Shown: positions 1-12,400 of the stretch, in pieces | Numbering within the stretch: position 1 is the first letter of the stretch | Layout of the letters: every line of letters starts with the position of its first letter | Assembly: GCF_030936135.1 (NCBI RefSeq) | Contig: NC_082619.1 | Coordinates: 6,451,208 to 6,515,207, forward strand | DNA from: Gavia stellata | Lineage: Eukaryota; Chordata; Aves; Gaviiformes; Gaviidae | DNA length: 64,000 nt | Direction of reading: 5' to 3' | Notes under the pieces: generated by a model | Told to the model about the DNA's origin: nothing | The model's input: the letters and a program-made list of their open reading frames with translations, nothing else | The model's database searches: none | Position numbers and translations under genes: made by a program

Positions 1-3000
1 TGGAAAGAAGTTAAAAATGTTCCTCTCGAGCAACTCTCCTGCATCAATGCTTAATCCTTCCATTATGTGTGATATCATTAATCATTCTACATTTGTGGGA
101 CAAATTCAGATCTTAATATAAAAGCTGCAATAATACTGACTTATGTGGAACTGCAGCTAATTATAACATATTTGAATTTTCATCTTTCATGAAAGACCTC
201 TATAAAATGAACAACCTTTCACACAGTTGAAATGAGACTGTCTGAGTGAGACTGGCAAGCAGACAAGGGGAGAGGAAAGAAATGTTGTACAAGGACAACA
301 GGAGAAATCTCAGCATCATAATGAGCCGCTATCTGTGGAAAATATGCTGTTGGTGGTGGATTTTTTTTTAATTGTGAGGTTTTTTTCTCTTTAAGCTCTC
401 ATGGCTTCTCTACCACAAACTGCACTGCTCAGCTTATTTAAGTTGGAATGGTTCGGTTGCCTTGATACATGAATGACTGATCCTGCCATCTTCAGAGGCT
501 AAATAACATTTCTGTCTTCACAGGTTGACTAGAAGAGATAAAGATGATGGGATGCCTTCAGCCCATTGTAGGAAGATATTACGATGCAAGAGAGTGAGAA
601 TTTACTAAATATTTTCTGCAATTCCTCTTCCCTCGGTGTCTTGACTACGCCTGTATTTGTAGACCTCTAGACCCCTGCCTTTTGAGTTCCATTTGTCAGG
701 TTAAGTGTTTGCTACAGCTCTTTGCAGAAGCATCAGGCATTATTCCGCCTTGAGATCCTGCCAGTGCCCAAAGCCTCGGATCCATCTGGAGAGAAAAAAT
801 GAGCAGCATAAATACCCAGTTTGTATATTCTGAAAACTGATGGTTAGCTAAAAAGGTGGTTAGGCTCTCTTCTATTTTTGCGTTTGGGATCCTAAATCTG
901 AGCGTGGGCTTATTACTCTGAATTATATATTAGAGGTAATTTCCTTTCCTGGATAGTGAATCCTACAGGAATGCAAATCTATTCCAAAAAGGATTGCTTG
1001 TATCTTTCAGACGCTGCATTTGTCTTGGCTAGTCCTCCTCTTCGGACAAACACATCGTCCAGTTAAAGTCACCGTGATCATTGCTTTTGCCCCCCATCCA
1101 GAAAATGAGAGATCATAGACTTAGCACGTTTTCCGGATGCTGAGATTGATATGCAGAGCACTGAAGGAGCAGCAGCTTGCTTTAGCAGCCACGCTCTTGT
1201 TGTGGTAGCCTTAAGCAGCCTCGATTGATGTATTTTTAATTTTCCAATGCATTGCCTCCTTTTCTGTGCTGATGTGCTTTGGCAAAGCAGTAATATTTCT
1301 AAACCTAAAAGAAGGGGTTATTTTGAAGTTCGCAGTTATGGTAGAGTGAGTATGAATGTTACGATAGATTCCTTAACAGTCTTGTTACATGCTGTAGGCC
1401 AGGATCATGCTGGCTGAGATTAACATAGCGCAAACTGCTGTTTAAATCTCCCCGCAGAAAAATCTTGGAATACCTGCGTGAAATTGTTACGTGAAAGCCT
1501 GATTAGTGGCACTGTTTCAGGCACAGAACAGAGCAGTAGGAAAAAGGCCATCAAGAGTTAAGGATTCATTGACACAATAAAGGGTAGACTTTTCCTCCCT
1601 TCCCTGCCAAGCCCTTTTAAAGATGTCTGAGTAGAAACCGAAAAGCTTGTCGGCCACCACTACTGACTGTGTCACTTCCTTTTCACAGATTCCTGTGCTG
1701 TGTCTCTTCACGCCTGCAATTACTCCTTTTATCTCTGTTTTTAAGGTACGGCTCCGCTTGCAATGCATCTGTTCTTATTTATTCTCTGTCCTTTCACTTT
1801 TCTAAACTTCATTGTATTCCTATAGAAATCACCTTTCTTTTTCGAGACTCCTGTCTGCCTTGCATTATCTTCCAAGGCCTAGAAGGTCTCTGCATCTTTT
1901 CTGTTACCCTTTTTCTATGGAACTTCTTTATCCTCTGTGTATACCTTATATCTTAAGCCCAGTTTCTTCAGCCATTTCCTTCATTCATCTTACTGCTGCT
2001 GGATTTTGTACACCTTGTCTGCAGCGTCTTGTCCTTTTGAGTTATAGATGGAAGACTTGAGTTGCAAAACTGCAGGGAACCCTAGACTTCCACAAAGGAA
2101 TTTTGCAGCCAAATATAGATGTCCAATTCCACAGCAGGTTGGCAACTTTCTGATGTTATTTATGGGTTTTGGAGAAGTATTATTTCCCAAAGGCACTTAT
2201 ATAGCTGGATGTTGGATCAAGTTTTAGTTGGCTAATGAAAGTTTTGCATTGCTTTATGCTCTGCATACAGCCATGTTAACAGATAGAGGACTTGTCCTAA
2301 GCACAGTATGGCTCGTGATGAGTTGTGGCAGTTAACTGTGTATCGTTCATGCAAGCTGGGTGGTATATTTTTTCTAGAAGCACTGTTTAGTATCTCTTAA
2401 ATTGCTGAATTGTGTCAGAATATGGAGTTCTCTTTACTCAAGCCCACCACACGCTGTAGTAATTTTCTAAATTCAGTTTGCATTCTACTTCCTAAAACCA
2501 AGGCTAACTCAGCTCTACCTCTGCAACCTCTAACTTGCACATACCTGTCACGTAGAGCTAGTACGAATGATGTGATCCTCCATTTAAATCTTCAATCTAG
2601 TTTTTTAATTAAAAGAGCTGCATAACATTACCATTCACAGGCTAGATCAATTTTACGCTTTAAGTTGTGGCGTTTAAGAGAACGGTGAGAATATTCAAGG
2701 ACTTTCTCACTTCTGTGAACTCATTCTCCGGGTACTGGCAGGATCTCAGCACATCAGTTTGCTGAAGTTGCTGCTCCCAGTGACATTAATGGTACCAGAC
2801 GCATTCCTTGCTGACTTCTGTTTGCCCTTTTTACCAAGAGTTTAACGTTGCCCTTTCAGGGCACATTTTTGCAATCATAAATAAGTTCTTTCCGTTTACC
2901 CAGTTGTGGTCTTGCAAGTGATAATGGGCAGAGATGTTCGCTTGAAACATTTCTTACAGAATAAACAGCAGCAGCCAAAGGTGAGGATGGGATTCTCAGT

Positions 3001-5560
3001 GCTTCGTTAGCACAGATGTGCTGGGAAAAGTTCCCTAAAAGCCCTGGAACCAAGCATATAAAGTGGGATTCTTGGAAGGGAATGTAAGCTGCCACCTACC
3101 TAACAGGGTTAACAACGGGAAAGGTGTTCTAGGGAATGCGGCAGCCTTGCAGCATTCATTCAAACTGGTACTGTTGTCACAGGCAACAGATAACTACCAG
3201 TTCTCATCTGGAATATATCTACACGCTGAATTAACCGTGACCATTGCAAGTGTCAACAAACCTGGAGTAGCGTAACCTGCTGTTCCTATGTTGACTAGTA
3301 CTCATCTGAAAAGCAACCACCTCCAAAGCTGTTCCCTGCTGAAAGCGTGTGGGTATTTTTCCACTGCTATAATCACATTTGCGTTTTGCTGGAGACTCTG
3401 TCTCTATCTCCCTTCCTCCCTGCCACCCAGCAGCCTCATGAATTCAGTTGCATTCAGAGCTCTTGATGAGCACCAAAGGGAAGAACAAGATCTGGTGGCT
3501 CAGCGCTGTTTTTTCTGGGGACTTATTTTCCTGGGGAGGACTGATCTCTATGTGAAGGGGAATCTGTTATTCTTCAAATTTTGATTTGTTTTTTGTGTTT
3601 TAGGTAGTGAACTGAGCACTGATGGTCTCGCTTTTGGAGCAGAGTATGCTGTGTTGCAGTCTCGTGGCAGGACTTTGGCTCTTACACACCGGTGTGTCTG
3701 CAGTGTAGCACTAAGAGAAGGCTATGTTACTGAAGGTGAGAATGAAGCGGAGGTCGTACCTCGTGCTTATCTGTGAGACTTCCCCAAAAGCCTTCGGAAA
3801 AAAACAGGACAACACTGTTGTAATCAAGGCTGTCTCAGTAAAAAGACTCCCAAGTGAATCAAGTATCTGTTTGGTATGTCATGCCTGCGTATGGGGATGC
3901 TGCTTTCTTGTGTTAACAGCTGCTGTCCTACCATAAATTATCACACCTGAATAGGTTGAGACAGAGGACTAGGTGTATTCTGGTTGTACTGTTGTTCTGA
4001 CGCTGGCACCACGTGGCCGTGGAAATTCAGACTTTCATGAGGGCCCTCATACTGTGCACGCCTCCGTACTTAGACATTTGTGACTTCATTGCAAGAGGTA
4101 TTCGGTAACCAGCTACTGCAGTTTCTGCTGTGCCCCAAAAATCAAGTCTTCACATACCCAAATTAACAAGCCACCCCCCCCTTTTTTTTTGGCAGCTTTT
4201 TTGCCGTCCTCTAAATGCGCTAGCTCTCAGAGGGATTGTGAACATTAATACTCACCAAGCACTATGTAAATATTAAGTATTAAAAGTGTATTAATTTATA
4301 TAGCACTTTAAATGCTATATAAATTCAACCTCGAATGAAAGCCCCTATCCAAAGATTTATAAAGAGCTTGTACGTTTTGGCATGGGGAGAAAGGAAAATA
4401 CTTCTTTTTTTTTTTAAAGAAAAGGCAAAAGCTGAAGTCAAATGTCCTGTTATTTACTCATGTATTCATATTGCACAAAACAATATTTACATTTAAATGT
4501 ATCGGTTTTCAAAGAGAACTTGTTAATTCCATTTTCCAACTTGGAAAGAAAATTATATATGCCAGAAGACTGCAGTAAAAGAGATTTAAAGGATTTCAAA
4601 TACCATAAAAAAGAGACTATAATAAGTGACTAGTGGACCTGTCAGCTGTTTTAATTAAAACTGGGCTGCTTATTGATCTATCGTACGGATTTACCCCTAT
4701 CTGCAACATTTCAGCAATATTCCCTTCAAGCATTTCAGAAAATAGCGCTTGTAAAGAGACATTAAAGAATATGGAAGTTGAGAATGGAAAAGTTTTATAA
4801 CTAGGTGACATTTTGTACAAAGATCTTTTTTTTTCTTTTCTTTTTATAAGTAATGTGGTGAAATGAAAATAGCGTCAATGCAAATTTGGCGCAATTGGTT
4901 TTAAAGCCAGAAATGTGTCCTTAAATAGTGGCACCAGCTGTAGCAGAACATCTGCACTGAAAGAAACCGGTGCCGCGCTCTGGTTGTTCAAAAGAAACCG
5001 GAGGCACGGCTGTTTCACACCGAACCGGAGAAGGTGGTGACGTATCACAGGGATAAGAGCCCGTTGTTTAATTAAAGTTTACGGAGAGCTTGGCTGTGTT
5101 TACAGCGGTTGGCGGTGTGCGTGCCGTCTTCGTTTCCAGGCAGTGCCCAGTGAGCACCTGCTCTCAGTATTGCTGGCCTGGCAGGATGAAGCAACCTATG
5201 ATTATTATTAAATTAGCTGTATTTTAAGAAAAAAAAAATAATAGGGAAAAGCACAATTGGTTTTCATTGCAAACCAAGAAGGGCTCGGAGCTTGCTGGTA
5301 GCACCAGGGGTCAAGGGATTTAAGAAATCAGGGGTAGATGTAGAGATGGTTTTCTCTTTAGAGTGGGAAACCTCATTGTTTTCTTTTTAGATGAGGAAAC
5401 TGCCTCATTTTCCTCTTACTAACGCAGGAAACCCCCTCCTCATCACTAGGCCGGAGGGCTTTTAGTCCCTAAACCCCTATACAGCCCACGGCCATACTGC
5501 CCCGCGGCCTTTTAGGCTTCTCGATGTAAGGAATTTCACATGGGCGGTTAATGTGTACAG
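1..5560. other. upstream intergenic DNA, no gene supported
   Basis: No open frame here resembles a known protein, and none is flanked by convincing splice sites; the longest are under 100 codons and of mixed composition. The stretch is AT-rich, with scattered T and A runs (for example near 4180 and 4405) and one perfect hairpin at 4294-4324. In mammals PRDM10 lies on the opposite strand beyond the APLP2 promoter. I see no PRDM10 exon here, so this is probably only part of that spacer. Confidence 0.6.
4294..4324. repeat. perfect 12-bp inverted repeat with 7-nt loop
   Basis: ATTTATATAGCA at 4294-4305 is followed by the 7-nt spacer CTTTAAA and then its exact reverse complement TGCTATATAAAT at 4313-4324. 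The surroundings are AT-rich. It could be a chance palindrome, a remnant of a small inverted-repeat transposon or a structured element. No target-site duplication was recognised. Confidence 0.8.
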
Positions 5561-6420
5561 CAGCATAAAAAGAAAAGAGGGGTGAAAATCCCCCTGGGGT
5601 GTTTCCCGCCCCGCGTTTCCCCTCAGGGCCTCCCCGCGGCCTCAGCCCTCAGCTTTGGCCGCCATTTCCCGGGGGGGTGTGTGTTCGCGCCCGTGGGCGG
5701 GGCAGCTTGCCCCCGCGCCGCCTCCTATTGGCTGGTAGCGGGGAAGGTGGGCGTGGCTCCTTCGCTCAGACGTCCTTACTCACCCGGGAGCAGGGGCGGC
5801 CTGCCTTGGCGGCGCGGCGATTGGCCGCCAGCCGGGGGCTGCGGGACGTCACTCCTCCCCATCCCCGCGATAGGGTAGGGCGACGGGACGGGGCGGGGCC
5901 TCGCGAGGCGGTTCCCGACGCGCCGCCGAGGGGGGCGCTGAGGCCGCAGTAGCGCTTGGGCGGCGGCGGACGATGGTGGCGGCGATGGGCTCCGCGCTGC
6001 GCTTTCCCCTCCTGCTCCTCCTGGGGCTCGCCGCCCCCGCCGCCACGCTCGCCGGCTACATCGAGGTGGGTAGGGGCCGGCGGCGGCCGTTGGGGGCTCC
6101 GTGCCTCAGCCCTTCTCCTCAGGCGGCTGGGGCAGCGGGTGCGGCCCCGCTCCGAGCGGGCTCCCCCGGGGGGGTACCGGGGCAGAGGGGCCGGGCATCG
6201 TCTGGCGGCGGCTGAAGGTGGAGGAGAGGCCGTGGGGAAACGGGGCTTCGGCGCGGCCGAGGTGGGACTTTCTCGCCATCTTACCGGGATGTTTTCCCCG
6301 CCCGGGCGGCGAGTTAGCGCGGGGGGGGGGGGGGCTGCGTTATCGCCCGGGGTCAGCCTGCACCTGGGCTGCGGTGGTGAAGGCGGGAGATAAGTGGCGT
6401 GTTCAAGGTGTCTCTGCTTC
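5560..6420 (+). promoter_or_regulatory. APLP2: CpG-island promoter of APLP2
   Basis: GC content and CpG density rise sharply here compared with both flanks and cover the first coding exon. No TATA box is seen. GC boxes (GGGCGGGGC) lie at 5695-5703 and about 5890-5900. Inverted CCAAT boxes (ATTGG) lie at 5727-5731 and 5820-5824, and a CRE-like GACGTCAC at 5845-5852. This fits a broadly expressed housekeeping-type promoter, as known for APP-family genes. The transcription start is not directly visible and is probably about 5850-5960. A run of 14 G at 6321-6334 lies just inside intron 1. Confidence 0.85.
5973..6065 (+). CDS. APLP2: APLP2 exon 1 (coding part): signal peptide
   Basis: This encodes residues 1-31, with a leucine-rich hydrophobic core and a small-residue cleavage area before AGYIE. 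The ATG at 5973 has A at -3 and G at +4, a strong Kozak context. A second in-frame ATG at 5985 is also well placed and would remove only four residues. The donor GAG|gtgggt follows, leaving phase 0. The 5'UTR lies just upstream in the CpG island. Confidence 0.92.
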
Positions 6421-9400
6421 CACGGAAGGAGCTGGAGGTTGACCAGCTTCTGTAAGACCTTCTGGGGCTAGGCGGTGATGAGTTCGTGTTTTTCCCCTTG
6501 TCCTCAGGAAAGCGCTCCAACCAGATACCTCCGGCCTCTTATCTGGCCAAAGATCGCATGGTTTAGCAGCTTCGTGTCACTGGGATGCTTTGGGTTTTTG
6601 TTGGTTTTGGGTTTTTTTTTGAGAAGTGACCTCTGCATTCTTGGCACGGTAGCAAGAACTGTGAGCTTCAGATTGGTCTAGAAGCTTAGAAGAGTATTAG
6701 AGGTCAATTTCGTAGAGAAAAGCCTCGGTTAAACGAATCCATTTGGTTGCTATCGGCTTGATAGACCCCGAATAAATCTTCGGGTTTGAACTGTTGCCTT
6801 ATCTTTCGGCAGGGATGCTTCAGCCAAGTGTAAAGGGTGTGCGTTTGATATAAAATGGCTTAGATGCCGCAGTTCCTATATATAATATATACACATACAC
6901 GTGTATATATGAGAATATATGTTACATTTGTATCTCTATATATGAAAGTAATTGGAGGAGGGAAATTCTAACTTTATCTCTAAACCCAAAAACTTCGTGT
7001 AATCTAGCTGTCTAAACGACAAGAGGGATAGGAAAAAAACCCTTGTCGATTTAAAACCATCCCACCGTAACCCATCTATTAGAGAGAAACGGCAAGACAG
7101 AGAGCAAAGTACCTGCTGAGCTTCAAACGTGGCGCATAAATAGAGTTTAATAATCTGCGCCTGAATGTTGTTTGGAAATGCAAAATAGCTACATCCGTCT
7201 TGTATAGGTTCTGGATTATTTAGGGATGGATAAAGAACAGGCTTGTGGCTACTTGTGAATGGCTTGATTTGACAGTTTACAGTAAAATTTAGCAAGCTTG
7301 GTGAAGCAGAACATTGACCTCAGCGTGATGCAAAAATCGGAAGCCCTAAGCTGGTGGTTATTAGTAACTGGCAGTAAGCACGGTTCTTAAATATTTTTAT
7401 TATGTGTCGTGTGAAGTTAGTCTAGTCAGTGACTTTTGCTTATTCAGCCGCTATTGAGGAATAGTATTCCACCTACTTTGTACCAGTTCTGTTAAATTTC
7501 TATAAATCAATGGAACGTGGCGACAGTTGTCTCTGGAAAAACTTGTGCGGCGGTTGTCTTGCGGGAAAGATAACTTCAGGCTGGGTAGAGCTGCTCGGAG
7601 GGAGTCCAGCTAATGCCAAGGTCGGGTTACTTGGCGTTGCCTGGGTGGTAGGGGACTGTCCCGGCGGCTCCGCGGTGGCCGCGTTAAATCCGATCTCTTG
7701 CACCTGTCTGGAAACTCCTCCAGCTGTAGGGTACTTCCTCTGTCATATCCGAGACAAATTCGGCTGCTGTGCACATCCCTTCTGGAAGCTGCTGCTTATG
7801 GACATGTGCTACGAAACGCCAAGCTGGAAAACAAATCTAGCTGTCGTTTTATTCCGAAGCCTCGTGTCCGTCTCATGAAGCAGAACCCAGGATTCGCCAG
7901 TCACCGGATTGGCGAAGGGTTTGGCACAGAAGGGAGAGCAGCAGTGTCGCGGCTCGGCACCCCAGGAGGGGCTTGCAACCCCAGAGAATGGGGGCGTTGA
8001 CCTCTTTGAGAAGGATTAAAGTGAAACCGTTTCTGCCTCATTCTTTCGCAGAGGATCGGGTTGGATTTAGAGGCTGTGGCTTGGCTCCTCACCTGCGGCA
8101 GCCTAGTCTTCGCTGACAGGAGTCGGTACGAGGTGGGGTTATGTTAGTGCACCAGGCTGTCCTCGGTGCCTCTTGGATCTGTTCAGCCATGCCTGCAGCA
8201 GAATTTGCATCCTCTGAAGGCACGGCAGCCACCTTAATCTGCTGACACAAAATGTCAACTGTGGCATTTTAATTCCGATTTTTGCTGCGCCCTCTGCCAT
8301 TGTCTTGTCTGTGGGGGACTGCAGCTCTCGAGTCTATTGCTGCCAGATTTTTCTCAAGAATAGTATCTTGATGCAGAGCTTAGGAAGCAAAATGGTTATT
8401 TGGTTTTTATACTCTGATTGTTATTGAACGATATCAGGTAATGGGATGAAAAATATGCAAGAGATTGATTTATTTTTTTGTTGTGATAAAGGTGACGTTT
8501 GAGAGTGTACTGGAGTAAGGAAAATGCGTAGCAATGTCTGCAATTATTAGTTTAGTTGGATTGGCACGGTCCCATTAGGTGGATTTTCTTTCGCTTGATT
8601 ATCTTAGCTACCAGTCCCTGTCCCTAGACCACCCGGTAATCTTCTTATCGACTACAATTTGTTTTTCTTTCTTTCCTGCACAGAGGAAGGGGAGTGGCAG
8701 ATATATATATATTTTTTTTTTTAAATTATTGGTATGTGAACCTTTGAACAGGGCGTTCCCAAGGGCTTGTTGTTGGTGACAGTCAGTCTCCCTTTCAGAT
8801 CATCGCGTGTTGATGGCAGATAACCTTTGATGATCTCTCTTCCAAAGGAATTTGAATAGAAAAGCTTAGAGAAATCATCGATACCCAGCAATTAACGTTT
8901 TTCTTTACATAGTAACATGTGTCCCAGGGTTGTGTCTGAATTCAGTGACTACTGTGTTTTGCTTGTGAAGTCCCCAAGAACTTCAAATAGGGCATTGATG
9001 CCAACTGGAAAAAGAAAATAAATCTATTCTAATTTGATCTGTATTCCAGTGATAAACTACTTCTGCTGTGCCCTCAAGGCCTTTAAAGATGCAAAGTTTC
9101 TCTTTTATCACTTGACCTTTTTGTATAATCAAATCTGAGGCGATGCAGACTTGATACTGCTTTTTTTAATCACGTTTGGCTTTAGTGGTCTTTTTCCAAA
9201 GCTACCTAGAATGCTTATGTCTGTTACCCCTCTGTTTCAAGTTACCAGGATTTGGGGTGAGAAAAAACAACGGTGTGTTTTGCAGCAGAATTGTGCATTT
9301 CATGTTATTATTTTTGTATTGTATGCTTAAATTCTCACTGACAAAAATATCAGTCTTGTGCCATTTCTGCAGACCTTAGGGACTTCTAATTGCCTGCTGC

Positions 9401-12400
9401 ATTGAACAAAGAACTCCACCTAGGGGAAATTTCCACTTCTGTGTTGAAGTCCTGAGTAGAAACAGCTCAGTAAAATTCCAGCCTTGAGCGTGTGGCCTTT
9501 TTAGTTTGCTTTCAGTTCCTACAACTTCACTTCCCAGTAAGTGTTAGGAAATATACTTTAATATGAAAGTGATTATACGCAATGTCTCTTCGGAGCCTGA
9601 GCAAAAGCTGCTCTGAAGCAGGGATACATGTGAGGAAATAAAGCAAATCGGATGGACATCTGATACTGCAGAGAGGCTCTGGCATTTCTGCTGCATTGTA
9701 GAATGCCACGGGAAGGTAAGCTCTGCTCTTTGGAGGAGGCCTTCAGCTCTCCTTGTTTCACATGCGAAATTTTCTCTTAAATGTTATTTAGGCATTAATA
9801 TCTCTACGAGGGATTAGATGATTTTTTTGTTAATATGTTTGTTGCATTGCCTGAGAGTTATTCAAAACCTATTCTGTGGGCGGCTTTAGCTGGATGTGAG
9901 CTTTGTTAGTACATACTGCTCCTCCTTCAGCACCTTATAGTGCAAGGAAGGATTAATGCACTGGCTGTGTTCTCTATGCCAGTTAGGCTTCTCTCTAGAT
10001 GTTGCTTGTAAAAATTCTGCCTTTGCTTTTTTCCCCACGTGTGTGTCTTTTGGAGGCGTATGGACTCAATCTTGTAAACATGAGTTATTTTGACTGCGGC
10101 ATCTGCTTCTACAAATGTACTTAAACCATAACCTTGTTCTTCAGTTGAAAATAGAAGAGAAATACACCATCCCTGACTATCTCTTTCTTGTTAGATCAAC
10201 AAAGCCTTTACCTCCGGTTCTACACTTTGGCATTTCAGACTCCTCGTTAACTACTTAGGTTTTCTAAGTTGGCGTAATCCTTCAGATGCTTGCTCTCATG
10301 CTATTTATGTGCCGTAAAACTTAGTGTCATTGATTTTTTTTTTTTTTTTAGTTCATGCAGTCAGCACCTCTGAAATATGTTGTTAATTTAAGATGATGCT
10401 CGCTCTTAATTGGAATGCTTCAAATACTTGCAATGACCTGGAAACCATTCTGGTAAGGCTTCTAATTCGGAACTGTACTTCAACTTGCAAGATTGCCCCT
10501 TTTTTCTCCAAAAGTGTTGTCTACACCCATAATGGGCATGCTCCACTTTCTCTACTAGCAGCAAGTTTGTCACGGGCAAATGGCATATCCTATCACGGGT
10601 TTCACCATACTGTTTACCTTAAATGGGGCCCTTAGGGCACTTTGACTAGATTAATTTTGTACTTTCCATACCAATATTTTAATTTTCAGCATTTTGCTGT
10701 CGGTGCCAGTAAGTCTCAGGTTTGTGGGGAGAGGAAATGGATTGACAATGTCGTGCGAAGTCTCAAAGTAACTCTTCCATATATATATATTTATTGTATG
10801 CTTACTAGCGTGAATTGAAAAGCAGTAAGAAGGAAGGCACGAGCAGAGTGATTTGTCAGGTTTCTCTTTATCGTGGGTTGACCAAAATGGCATACTTCTT
10901 TCTTTCCTCTGGTTCAGGAGAGCTGATGGCTCCTCATTAGATACAACAGGCTAAAAGGTAACTTCAGCCTGTTACTACTGTGATGTAAATAGGGCAGGCT
11001 GTACTTCAGGTTGGGTGCTAAGGGGAAAGAAACAAATGAACCTTCGCTTCTGAGTGGCAGTGCACAAGGAAATGTGGTTTTCGGGAGAAAATAGTTTGGC
11101 TGGGGTTTTTTTAGAGTAATTTCTTAACGTTAGATTTGCACTTCTTTTAATTTATGAATCCCTGCAACTGTAGGCAGGGATATACTCCGCATGTAGATCT
11201 TGCGTGTGGATAACACTTTTTTTTAACTTGTTCAGCGCTAGATTTACTACCTTCACCCCCATCTGCTTTCTCAGTTGGAGTTAAATATATATCCCTGACT
11301 GCGCTTTCTTGAAGCTCTACTACCTCACGCGAGAACATGGAAAATCCACATGCAAAAGAAGATAGAAGTCAAATTCACCTTCTAGCGCGGCTTTTAAATG
11401 GTCGATACGTTCTAATGCTTGCTCCACGGTCTGATTGGGTTTGTGTCTTTGTAAAAGTTTAATTTCCAACTTGAGATGAATGATCAAAATACTAATGTTG
11501 TGCAAATGGTGTTAAACTAATCTTTCTAGCAGCAAAACATAGCTTGCTTGGCTTTATGTAATCAGGTGTCCACCTGATCAGACCCATGCAGCTAAGCTGC
11601 TTACCAGCACTTCATTTGGAAGTATTATAGCGGATGTTTTGTGTACAGCCAGTGGGGAAAAGAATACATTCATTATTTTTGAGAGATCGACCCATATATG
11701 TATTAAATTTAGTTCTAACGCTTTGTTGTCATATTTCATGCTGTCAGCCATGATCATGTTCTTGTACAAATGTATACATTGCAGACCTTCATTTTGGTTT
11801 ATATCTTCAGCAGCCTGCTAGTCACTCTTAACTAGCATGCAGTCAAATGTTGCCGCTCTCCGTGGCATTCGATGTTTTATTTCACTTGCCATTTTCACTG
11901 GCGACAAAGGAAAGTCACGTCACGTCTTGGTTCTCTGTGTTTTGTAAGGGAGTGAACTGATGGATGAGGCATGGTCCAGAAAGTCTTTTGTGTTCTGTTA
12001 CAGGCAGAGCTGGTCCCTGAACGTGTACGTATGTATTTCTTCATCTGTTTTAGAGATCAAGACTTGATCTCTCCTGGCCAAACTGGCACAATAGTCTGTG
12101 AGGACTGCTGCTGTTGTTGGGCTATTGCGATGTTAGTGTGCTGAGGGCAAGGATAATGGCTTTGCTTGAGGTGTTTTTTTTCCTTGCAGATTTTTTTTCT
12201 AAAGACGATTATGTTAGGCCTTGCAGTAACATCTCTTAGCAATGCTTTGAGGGAAGTCTTAGCTCTCAAGCCTGCTGAACAGTGTCTGGCTACAGAGTTT
12301 AATTTAATCTTCTTTGCGGGTACCTTTCTGGGGGATTCCTCTTCTGAACCTTTGAAAGTTTCACCAGTTATTTTGACTACTAGGATTTCCTGCACAGGCG

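Noticed and set aside
1669..1956. Hydrophobic 95-codon frame upstream of APLP2
   Set aside because: It comes from T/C-rich DNA, which always translates into Leu/Phe/Ser-rich peptides; there is no promoter, splice or family evidence.
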